Source: Streptomyces sp. TLI_235 (GTDB lineage Bacteria; Actinomycetota; Actinomycetes; Streptomycetales; Streptomycetaceae). Taken from it: 64,000 nucleotides of DNA. Location: the NCBI GenBank assembly GCA_002300355.1, contig NSGV01000001.1, forward strand, positions 3,410,001 through 3,474,000. The letters are read 5' to 3'. The notes under the pieces were generated by a model. That model had not been told where the DNA came from. It was given only the letters and a program-made list of their open reading frames with translations, and made no database searches. The translations under genes were made by a program, and so were the position numbers. Positions 8,325 to 15,569 of the stretch are shown here, in pieces (within the stretch, counting starts at the first letter, position 1; each line of letters starts with the position of its first letter).

Positions 8325-9332
8325 ATGCCCAACCGGCCGACCCGCCGGGCGGTCCTGACCGCGATCGCCGCAGGCGCCGGCGCCGCCCTGGCCGGATGCA
8401 CCGGTCCGCAGATCCGCGGCGGCGCGCCGGCCGCGACCGACGCCGAGGGCACGGCGAGCGGCAGCCCCAGCCCGCGGCCCACCCCCAGCACCACGGTGAC
8501 CGCCGCGAACGGCCCGGTCACCGTGCCCGGCGGCCCCGTCCGGGTGGTGGTGCTCGGCACCCCGGAGCTGGACTCCGCGATGACCCTCGGCATCACCCCG
8601 GTCGGTGCCACCCGCTCCGCCCTCGACCCCGGCCTCCCGGACTACTGGCCGGCCTCACGGCTCGCCGAGATCGCCTACGTCGGCGACACCGGCACCCCCG
8701 ACCCGGAGCGGATCCGGGCGGTGCAGCCGCAGGTCGTCCTCGGCAGCCAGTCCCGCGACAGCGCCCACCTGGACGAGCTGCGGCAGATCGCGCCGACCGT
8801 GTTCAGCCGCACCCCGGGCCAGCCCTGGAAGGACAACTTCCAGCTGCACGCGCAGACCCTCGGCCGCCAGGAGCAGGCCGCTGCCGTCACCGCCGAGTAC
8901 CGGCGGCACACCGAGCGGGCCACCCGAGCGATCCGGGACGCCGGCTCGGGCGGCCGCCGGATCAGCCTGCTGCGCTTCGTCGAGGGCCCGCTGCCCGGCA
9001 TCCGCACCTACGGGCGGCAGAGCTGGCCGGGGAGCGTCCTCGCCGATGTCGGCCTCGGGCGACCGGACGTGCAGAACACCGACCAGGACGAGATCGACCT
9101 GCCCCTCGACCAGCTGGCCCGCGCCGACGCCGACTTCCTCTTCTACGCCACCTACGGCGACCCGGAGCGGGCCGGGACCACGGCGGTGCTGCGCAGCCCG
9201 GCCTGGTTCGCGCTGGGCGCCGTCCGGGCGCACCGCGCCTTCCCGGTGGAGGACGGGCTGTGGTTCCAGGGCACCGGCTACACCGGCGCCAATCTGGTCC
9301 TCGGCGAGCTGCAGCGCTTCCTCGGCGGCTGA
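8325..9332 (+). CDS. Iron-siderophore ABC transporter substrate-binding lipoprotein
   Basis: A 335-residue secreted lipoprotein. A twin-arginine-like TRRAVLTA start and a lipobox LAGC at about residues 22-25 predict lipid anchoring. A Pro/Thr/Ser-rich linker leads into a class III (FecB/FepB-like) binding protein with VVVLGTPELDSAMTLGITPVG near 70-90 and RIRAVQPQVVLGS near 128. ATG 8325 is chosen because GGGAGGT sits five bases upstream; ATG 8301 in the same frame lacks spacing. No permease or ATPase genes are adjacent, so it must work with components encoded elsewhere. I see no clear iron box upstream. Confidence 0.87.
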   Translation: MPNRPTRRAVLTAIAAGAGAALAGCTGPQIRGGAPAATDAEGTASGSPSPRPTPSTTVTAANGPVTVPGGPVRVVVLGTPELDSAMTLGITPVGATRSALDPGLPDYWPASRLAEIAYVGDTGTPDPERIRAVQPQVVLGSQSRDSAHLDELRQIAPTVFSRTPGQPWKDNFQLHAQTLGRQEQAAAVTAEYRRHTERATRAIRDAGSGGRRISLLRFVEGPLPGIRTYGRQSWPGSVLADVGLGRPDVQNTDQDEIDLPLDQLARADADFLFYATYGDPERAGTTAVLRSPAWFALGAVRAHRAFPVEDGLWFQGTGYTGANLVLGELQRFLGG

Positions 9333-9365
9333 CCCTGCGGCCCCGCGCGGCCCTGCGGGTGCCGG

Positions 9366-10241
9366 TCAGTCGGCCTTGCGGCGGCGCAGGGTCACCGTGA
9401 GGACGGCGAGCGCGGTGAGGACCGCGGCGGCCCGCAGCACACCGGGGGCGGCCGTCCAGACCGCGTGGTTCATCGCCGCGCCCTCGGCCAGCGGCTGCCC
9501 CCAGCGCCCCTTGGTGCGGCCCCAGTACCAGGCGGCGGAGCCGAACAGGGTGGCCAGCGGGATGCCGAGCACCAGGGTCTTGCGGGTGAGGTCGGAGAGC
9601 TGCCGGGACAGGTAGGCCGCGCCCCAGCCGAGCAGCATCGCCAGCAGCTGGCCGGTGACGGCGCCGGCCAGCAGCGCGGCCGCGGCGAGGAGCAGCAGCG
9701 GGGAGGGGCGGCGGCCGGCGAGCGGGCTGGCGGGCTTGGCCCTGGCGGCCTTGGGGTCGGCCCCGGCGGCTCCGCCGCCCTCCGCGGCATCGCCCTTGGC
9801 CTTGGCCTTGCGGCCCTTGCGGCCCTTGCGTCCATTCGCCGGTTCGGGCCGGGCGGGTGCCTCGGGGGCCGGGGCGTCCGCGGCCGGGGCCTCGGCGCGC
9901 TGCGCGGGCAGGTCGGCGACCGGCTGACCGAGCAGGTCGAGGCCGTCGTGGTACTCCACCACCTCCCAGCCGGGGAGGTTGAGGGTGCCACCGGGCCCGG
10001 CGGGCAGCGGGCCGTCCGTCGGGGCCGGGCTCCTCGGCGGGGTGCGCGGGGGCTCCGCGGCGGGCGCCGCCGGGCTCTGCGGGGCGTACACGCTCTGCTC
10101 GTCGGCCGGGGTGTCGTCGGCAGCCGGGCGCGGCGGGCCGATCACCCGCCAGGGCTGCTCGGATCGCCACCACTCGCCGCCGGCCGCCCGGCCGCCCTGT
10201 CCGGCGCCGTCCGCCGCTCCGCCCGCCCCGTCGTCCGCCAT
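9366..10241 (-). CDS. Proline/alanine-rich membrane protein of unknown function
   Basis: A 291-residue protein. The N-terminal 130 residues are disordered, Pro/Ala/Asp-rich, with a short WWRSEQPWRVIGPPRP element and a GGTLNLPGWEVVEYHDG segment. A lysine-rich stretch (GRKGRKGRKAKAKG) follows, then a membrane part with about three hydrophobic segments from residue 178 to the end, closing with LRRRKAD. This architecture is typical of streptomycete envelope proteins of unknown role; I cannot name a family. It is divergent from the helicase-associated gene (about 210 bases). Confidence 0.7.
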   Translation of the reverse strand: MADDGAGGAADGAGQGGRAAGGEWWRSEQPWRVIGPPRPAADDTPADEQSVYAPQSPAAPAAEPPRTPPRSPAPTDGPLPAGPGGTLNLPGWEVVEYHDGLDLLGQPVADLPAQRAEAPAADAPAPEAPARPEPANGRKGRKGRKAKAKGDAAEGGGAAGADPKAARAKPASPLAGRRPSPLLLLAAAALLAGAVTGQLLAMLLGWGAAYLSRQLSDLTRKTLVLGIPLATLFGSAAWYWGRTKGRWGQPLAEGAAMNHAVWTAAPGVLRAAAVLTALAVLTVTLRRRKAD

Positions 10242-10452
10242 CGCCCGCACCCCTGCTCGCTCACCGGCCCGCCCACCGCTGACGGTACCGACTGGCGTGC
10301 CGCGCACGCGAGAGGCGCCGCCGTCGCCGGGCGCGGGACGACGGCGGGGCACGTGCGGGGCGCCGGTGGAGCGGGCGCGGTGGAAGGGATGCGGCGACCG
10401 GTCGCCGTCCGGCACTGGGCCCCGGCAACCCGGGCCGACTAACCTGGGTCGG

Positions 10453-12984
10453 ATGACCACCCAGCAGAGCGGACCGTCCCGCGCCCGGGCCGCCGCACCC
10501 CGCACGCTCGCCGAGGAGCTCCGCGCCCGCAGCGACGAGGCCCTCACCGGGCTGCTGCGCGCGCGACCCGACCTGCTGAACCCGGTGCCGGGGGACCTGA
10601 CCCAGCTGTCCGCGCGGCTCTCCAGCCGGGCCTCGGCGCTGCGTGCCCTGGAGCGGCTCGACCGGTTCACCCTGCAGGTCGCCGAAGCGCTGGCCGCCGC
10701 GCCGGACGGCAGCAGCGACACCGTCGTCCGCAATCTGCTGGCCGGCCCGGCCCGGGTGAAACCGCACCCGCGGGCCGAGCCGGTGGACCGGGCCGCGGTC
10801 ACCGCCGCGCTGCCCGGGGCGCTGGAGACACTGCGGGTCAGGGCCCTGCTGTGGGGCCCGGAGTCGGGGCTGCGGCTGGTGCTGGCCGTCCGGGAGGCAC
10901 TGGCGCCGAGCGCGGCCAACCCGGGCCGGACGGGCCTCGGCCCCACCGTGGCGGAGGCCACCGTCGGGATGTCCCCGGCCCGGCTGCAGGAGCTGCTGGC
11001 CGGGGCCGGGCTGCCCGCCACCCCCGACCCGGTGACCGCGGTGGCCGCCCTGGCCGACCTGTTCACCGACCGCAAGCGGTGCGCGGCACTGCTGGAGCAG
11101 GCGCCGCCGCCGGCGCTCGCCCTGCTGGACCGGCTGGTCTGGGGTCCGCCGACCGGCACCCTGCCGGACGCCGCCCGCCCGGTCACCGCCGAGCAGGCGC
11201 ACACCCCGCTGGAGTGGCTGCTCGCCCGCGGCCTGCTGCTGCCGTCCGGGCCGGGCTCGGTGGTGCTGCCGCGCGAGCTCGCCCTGCACCTGCGCGGCGG
11301 GCGCAGCCACCGCGCCGTGGAGCCGGCGCGGCCGGCCCTGGGGGCCGTCGCCGAGCGGGACCGCGCCACGGCGGACGCCACCGCGGCGGGCCAGGCCTAC
11401 ACCGCGGTGCGCACGGTCGAGGAGCTGCTGGAGGGCTGGGGGCTGCAGCCGCCGCCCACCCTGCGGGCGGGTGGCGTCGGCGTCCGCGACCTGAAGCGGG
11501 CGGCGCTGGCGCTGGACTGCTCCGAGCCGATCGCCGCGTTCTGGCTGGAACTCGCCTACGGCGCCGGCCTGCTCGCCCCGGACGGCGACGCGGACGAGCA
11601 CTGGGCGCCGACCCCGGCGTACGACGGCTGGCTGCAGGACACCGTCGCCGAGCGGTGGACCGTGCTGGCCGCGAGCTGGCTCGCCGCGACCCGGGTGGCC
11701 GCGCTGACCGGCAGCCCGGACGCCAAGGGCAGGCCGCGGGCCGCGCTCGGCCCGGAGCTGGACCGCACGCTCACGCCGTCCGTCCGCCGGGCGGTGCTGG
11801 GGCTGCTGGCCGAGCTGCCGCCGGGCGGCACGGCCGGGGCCGAGGAACTGCTGCCGGTGCTGCGCTGGCAGCGGCCGCTGCGCGGCGGGGCGACCGGGCC
11901 GGACGGCCGCGACCTGCGCGAGCACCTCACCGACTGGACGCTGCAGGAGGCGGAGCTGCTCGGGGTCACCGGCCGGGGCGCGCTCTCCTCGGCCGCCCGG
12001 GAGCTGCTGGCGGGCGGCGACCCGGTGCCCGCGCTCGACCCGCTGCTGCCGCAGCCGCTGGACCACGTCATCCTGCAGCCGGACCTGACGGCGATCGCGC
12101 CGGGCCCGCTGCTCACCCCGCTCTCCCAGGCGCTGGCGCTCTGCGCGGACATCGAGTCCAAGGGCGGGGCGACGGTGTACCGGTTCACCGCGGAGTCCGT
12201 CCGGCGGGCACTGGACGCCGGACGGACCGCCTCCGACCTGCACGCCTTCCTGGCGCAGCACTCGCGGACGCCGGTGCCGCAGCCGCTCACCTACCTGATC
12301 GACGACGTGGCGCGGCGGCACGGTGTGCTGCGGGTCGGGGCGGCCTCCTCGTACCTGCGCTGCGACGATCCCTCGCTGCTGAACGAGGTGCTGGCGGACC
12401 GCCGGGGCGCGGAGCTGCGGCTGCGGCTGCTGGCGCCGACGGTGCTGGCCGCGCAGGCGCCGCCGGACACGCTGCTCTCGGTGCTGCGGGCGATGGGCTA
12501 CGCGCCGGCCGCGGAGTCCGCCGAGGGCGATGTGCTGATCACCCGGCCGGACAGCCGGCGCACGCCGCCGCGCAGCGCGCCCAAACCGGTGCCGGACGGG
12601 CCGCCGCGCCCGGACGGCGCGCTGCTCGGCGCGGCGGTGAAGGCGATCCGGGCCGGCGACCGGGCGGCCACCGCCGTCCGCCGGGAGACGGTGGCCGGGC
12701 CGGCCGCGCACCTGCCGCAGTCCGGCCCGGCCCGCACCGACCTGCGGCAGCTGCCGCGCACCGCGGCCGCCGACACGCTGGCCGCGCTGCAGACCGCGGT
12801 ACTGCTCGGCGAGCGGATGTGGATCGGCTACATCAACGCCGAGGGCGTCGCCTCGCAACGGGTGGTCGACCCGGTGAAGGTCGAGGGCGGCTTCGTCACC
12901 GCGTACGACCACCACGCGGACGAGGTGCGCACCTTCGCCCTGCACCGGATCACCGGGGTGGCCGAGGTCGACGAGCCGGCCTGA
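10453..12984 (+). CDS. XPB/Ssl2-like helicase-associated domain protein
   Basis: An 843-residue protein with no helicase motifs. Its central region (about 520-690) contains HVILQPDLTAIAPGP and YRFTAESVRRALDAGRTASDLHAFL, characteristic of the XPB/Ssl2 helicase-associated family (Helicase_C_3). The N-terminal 450 residues are rich in winged-helix-like repeats. The C-terminal segment (MWIGYINAEGVASQRVVDPVKVEGGFVTAYD) resembles a WYL-like ligand- or nucleic-acid-binding barrel. TAACCT seven bases ahead of the ATG gives a leaderless promoter. The XPB helicase lies 0.4 kb downstream in the same direction. I infer a partner or accessory role in DNA repair, which is unproven. Confidence 0.78.
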   Translation: MTTQQSGPSRARAAAPRTLAEELRARSDEALTGLLRARPDLLNPVPGDLTQLSARLSSRASALRALERLDRFTLQVAEALAAAPDGSSDTVVRNLLAGPARVKPHPRAEPVDRAAVTAALPGALETLRVRALLWGPESGLRLVLAVREALAPSAANPGRTGLGPTVAEATVGMSPARLQELLAGAGLPATPDPVTAVAALADLFTDRKRCAALLEQAPPPALALLDRLVWGPPTGTLPDAARPVTAEQAHTPLEWLLARGLLLPSGPGSVVLPRELALHLRGGRSHRAVEPARPALGAVAERDRATADATAAGQAYTAVRTVEELLEGWGLQPPPTLRAGGVGVRDLKRAALALDCSEPIAAFWLELAYGAGLLAPDGDADEHWAPTPAYDGWLQDTVAERWTVLAASWLAATRVAALTGSPDAKGRPRAALGPELDRTLTPSVRRAVLGLLAELPPGGTAGAEELLPVLRWQRPLRGGATGPDGRDLREHLTDWTLQEAELLGVTGRGALSSAARELLAGGDPVPALDPLLPQPLDHVILQPDLTAIAPGPLLTPLSQALALCADIESKGGATVYRFTAESVRRALDAGRTASDLHAFLAQHSRTPVPQPLTYLIDDVARRHGVLRVGAASSYLRCDDPSLLNEVLADRRGAELRLRLLAPTVLAAQAPPDTLLSVLRAMGYAPAAESAEGDVLITRPDSRRTPPRSAPKPVPDGPPRPDGALLGAAVKAIRAGDRAATAVRRETVAGPAAHLPQSGPARTDLRQLPRTAAADTLAALQTAVLLGERMWIGYINAEGVASQRVVDPVKVEGGFVTAYDHHADEVRTFALHRITGVAEVDEPA

Positions 12985-13003
12985 GGGGCGCCGGGTGGCG
13001 GGA

Positions 13004-13276
13004 TCAGTGGCCCTGCGCGGCCTTGGCGTCCTGCTCGGCCTTCTGCTGCTTGGCCTGCTCGACGAAGGACTGCGGGTCCGGGATCTTGGGCTGCACCCCG
13101 GTCAGCAGGCCGGTCGCGGTGAAGGCGGTGGCGCCGAGCAGGCCGCCCGGGTGGCTGATGTCGGCGACCTGGTCGAGCCCGGGCTCGGCGGCCTGGGCGG
13201 GGCTCGCGCCGAGGACGGTGGCGAAGGCCGCGCCGGAGAGGGCTAGGCCGGCGAGGAGGCGGTTCGGCTTGTTCAT
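13004..13276 (-). CDS. Small secreted protein
   Basis: A 90-residue protein. It has a clean Sec signal peptide (basic NKPNR, hydrophobic LLAGLALSGAAFATVLG, cleavage after SPAQA near residue 29) followed by a short mature chain of about 60 residues ending in a Lys/Gln/Ala-rich helix. No cysteines and no recognised domain. It sits antisense between the two XPB-related genes, with a 98-base gap to the XPB start. Its function is unknown. Confidence 0.7.
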   Translation of the reverse strand: MNKPNRLLAGLALSGAAFATVLGASPAQAAEPGLDQVADISHPGGLLGATAFTATGLLTGVQPKIPDPQSFVEQAKQQKAEQDAKAAQGH

Positions 13277-13374
13277 GCCCTGCCCAACGAGGCCGACCCC
13301 GCCCGGTCACCCGGAACCGCCCGGGTGCGGGACACTGGAAAGTCTGCGACACGACACACGGAGGGGTTGCCCGC

Positions 13375-15009
13375 GTGAACGACGGACCGCTGATCGTCCA
13401 GAGCGACAAGACGCTGCTGCTGGAGATCGACCACCCGAGAGCGGCGGACTGCCGGCGGGTGATCGCCCCGTTCGCCGAGCTGGAGCGCGCCCCCGAGCAC
13501 GTGCACACCTACCGGGTGACACCGCTCGGCCTGTGGAACGCCCGGGCGGCCGGCCATGACGCCGAGCAGGTGGTGGACGCCCTGGTCAGCCACTCGCGCT
13601 ACCCGGTGCCGCACGCCCTGCTGGTGGACATCGCCGACACCATGGCCCGCTACGGCCGGCTGCAGCTGCAGAAGCACCCGGTGCACGGGCTGGTCCTGTC
13701 CACCACCGACCGGCCGGTGCTGGAGGAGGTGCTCCGCTCCAAGAAGATCGCCCCGCTGGTCGGCGCCCGGATCGACCCGGACACCGTGGTGGTGCACCCC
13801 TCGGAGCGCGGCCAGATCAAGCAGGCGCTGCTGAAGCTCGGCTGGCCCGCCGAGGACCACGCCGGCTACGTGGACGGCGAGGCCCACCCGATCGACCTGC
13901 ACGAGGACGGCTGGCAGCTGCGCCCGTACCAGAAGCAGGCGGTCGAGGGCTTCTGGCACGGCGGCAGCGGTGTGGTGGTGCTGCCCTGCGGCGCGGGCAA
14001 GACGCTGGTCGGCGCGGCGGCGATGGCGGAGGCCAAGTCGACCACGCTGATCCTGGTGACCAACACGGTCTCGGCCCGGCAGTGGAAGCACGAGCTGGTG
14101 AAGCGCACCTCGCTGACCGAGGACGAGATCGGCGAGTACAGCGGCACCCGCAAGGAGATCCGCCCGGTCACCATCGCCACCTACCAGGTGATGACGACCC
14201 GCCGGAAGGGCGTCTACCCGCACCTGGAGCTGTTCGACGCCCGCAACTGGGGCCTGGTGGTGTACGACGAGGTGCACCTGCTGCCGGCCCCGGTCTTCAA
14301 GTTCACCGCGGACCTGCAGGCCCGTCGCCGGCTCGGCCTGACGGCGACCCTGGTGCGCGAGGACGGCCGCGAGGGTGACGTGTTCTCGCTGATCGGCCCC
14401 AAGCGGTTCGACGCGCCGTGGAAGGAGATCGAGGCGCAGGGCTACATCGCGCCCGCGGACTGCGTGGAGGTGCGGGTGACGCTCTCCGACTCGGAGCGGC
14501 TGGCGTACGCGACCGCCGAGCCGGAGGAGCGGTACCGGTTCTGCTCCACCACGGCGACCAAGCGGCGGGTGGTGGAGTCGCTGGTCCGCAAGCACGAGAA
14601 GGACCAGACGCTGATCATCGGCCAGTACATCGACCAGCTGGACGAGCTGGGCGAGGTGCTCGAAGCCCCGGTGATCAAGGGCGAGACGACCAACGCCCAG
14701 CGCGAGAAGCTGTTCGACGCGTTCCGGAACAAGGAGATCTCCGTGCTGGTGGTCTCCAAGGTGGCGAACTTCTCGATCGACCTGCCGGAGGCCACCGTGG
14801 CCATCCAGGTGTCGGGGACGTTCGGCTCCCGCCAGGAGGAGGCGCAGCGGCTCGGCCGGGTGCTGCGGCCCAAGGCGGACGGGCACATGGCCCACTTCTA
14901 CTCGGTGGTCGCGCGGGACACCGTGGACCAGGACTTCGCGGCGCACCGGCAGCGCTTCCTGGCCGAGCAGGGCTACGCGTACCGGATCGTCGACGCGGAC
15001 GACATCTGA
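13375..15009 (+). CDS. DNA repair helicase XPB (ERCC3-like)
   Basis: A 544-residue SF2 helicase of the bacterial XPB type. An N-terminal damage-recognition region (1-175) precedes helicase domain 1 with Walker A PCGAGKT (204-210) and DEVH (298-301), and an XPB-specific RED motif (328-330). Helicase domain 2 ends with the arginine-finger block QRLGRVLRPK. The protein unwinds DNA with 3'-5' polarity and is implicated in nucleotide excision repair or transcription-coupled DNA opening. The GTG start is supported by GGAGGGG about nine bases upstream. The length agrees with mycobacterial XPB (about 540-550 residues). Confidence 0.95.
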   Translation: MNDGPLIVQSDKTLLLEIDHPRAADCRRVIAPFAELERAPEHVHTYRVTPLGLWNARAAGHDAEQVVDALVSHSRYPVPHALLVDIADTMARYGRLQLQKHPVHGLVLSTTDRPVLEEVLRSKKIAPLVGARIDPDTVVVHPSERGQIKQALLKLGWPAEDHAGYVDGEAHPIDLHEDGWQLRPYQKQAVEGFWHGGSGVVVLPCGAGKTLVGAAAMAEAKSTTLILVTNTVSARQWKHELVKRTSLTEDEIGEYSGTRKEIRPVTIATYQVMTTRRKGVYPHLELFDARNWGLVVYDEVHLLPAPVFKFTADLQARRRLGLTATLVREDGREGDVFSLIGPKRFDAPWKEIEAQGYIAPADCVEVRVTLSDSERLAYATAEPEERYRFCSTTATKRRVVESLVRKHEKDQTLIIGQYIDQLDELGEVLEAPVIKGETTNAQREKLFDAFRNKEISVLVVSKVANFSIDLPEATVAIQVSGTFGSRQEEAQRLGRVLRPKADGHMAHFYSVVARDTVDQDFAAHRQRFLAEQGYAYRIVDADDI

Positions 15010-15058
15010 GCGGACGGCATCCGGGCGGTCGCCCCTGGGCGAGGGGCGGCGGGCCTGG

Positions 15059-15226
15059 TCAGTAGGAGACGCCGTCGCGGCCGAGGAAGACGACGCGGGC
15101 GGCGGTGTCGAGCATGATGCCGACGTTGCGGACGGCCTTCGCCACCGGGCTGCGGTGGCGGGGGCCGGCCGGGGCGGTGCGGTCGGCGGACGGGCGGTCG
15201 GCGGCGTGGCGGGTTCTCTCTCTCAT
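15059..15226 (-). CDS. Small basic protein, hypothetical
   Basis: A 55-residue reading frame: a basic, low-complexity N-terminal half and a C-terminal AVRNVGIMLDTAARVVFLGRDGVSY that could form one amphipathic helix. GGTGGAGG lies immediately ahead of the ATG, rather closer than usual. It is convergent with XPB (49-base gap) and divergent from the HelD-like gene. I do not recognise the family. The codon pattern fits coding DNA, but the case rests mainly on ribosome-binding signal and position. Confidence 0.5.
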   Translation of the reverse strand: MRERTRHAADRPSADRTAPAGPRHRSPVAKAVRNVGIMLDTAARVVFLGRDGVSY

Positions 15227-15311
15227 GCCTCCACCGTAGGTTTTCGGCCATCCGAGCGCATCGGCCCGAAGTCCGTTTGCGCGGGCCGCGGGTGTCGTCC
15301 TCAAGGCGTAG

Positions 15312-15345
15312 GGCGACCCCGAGGTTCGGGGGTGGCGACCCCGAG
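15312..15345 (+). repeat. GGCGACCCCGAG direct repeat upstream of the HelD-like gene
   Basis: Two identical 12-base copies (15312-15323 and 15334-15345) start 22 bases apart, two helical turns. They lie 30-65 bases upstream of the putative -35, a typical activator-site position. The central part also forms a CCCCGA/TCGGGG inverted repeat. Confidence 0.45.
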
Positions 15346-15376
15346 ACCGCCACCGGACCGGAAGTGTGCGAAATGA

Positions 15377-15406
15377 TTGGTGCCGCCGCGGGGAGCGGTC
15401 TATGAT
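15377..15406 (+). promoter_or_regulatory. Candidate promoter of the HelD-like gene
   Basis: TTGGTG (15377-15382) and TATGAT (15401-15406) are separated by 18 bases. The transcript would start near 15413 and carry a leader of about 157 nucleotides containing two perfect inverted repeats. The gap 15227-15569 is otherwise non-coding. Confidence 0.5.
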
Positions 15407-15463
15407 CGCCGGTCTGCCCCCTCCCGAACCGTGGTGCCCCGTCGTGCGGCAGCCGGGGGAGGT

Positions 15464-15486
15464 CCGGCCGGTCGGCAACCGGCCGG
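15464..15486 (+). promoter_or_regulatory. Leader inverted repeat 1 (HelD-like gene)
   Basis: Nine-base arms CCGGCCGGT and ACCGGCCGG flank a five-base loop. In RNA this would be a stable hairpin 84 bases before the GTG. Confidence 0.5.
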
Positions 15487-15524
15487 TGTCCTTCTGCCGT
15501 GGCCCAAACGATGAGTCCGCTGCC

Positions 15525-15546
15525 CCCGTACGGCCCGCCGTACGGG
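15525..15546 (+). promoter_or_regulatory. Leader inverted repeat 2 (HelD-like gene)
   Basis: Ten-base arms CCCGTACGGC and GCCGTACGGG are separated by CC, giving a near-perfect 22-base palindrome ending 23 bases before the GTG. The tiny spacer favours a dimeric-protein operator over an RNA hairpin. It overlaps an out-of-frame short reading frame (ATG 15511). Confidence 0.5.
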
Positions 15547-15569
15547 CGGGGCAGCCGGGAAGGTTCGCC

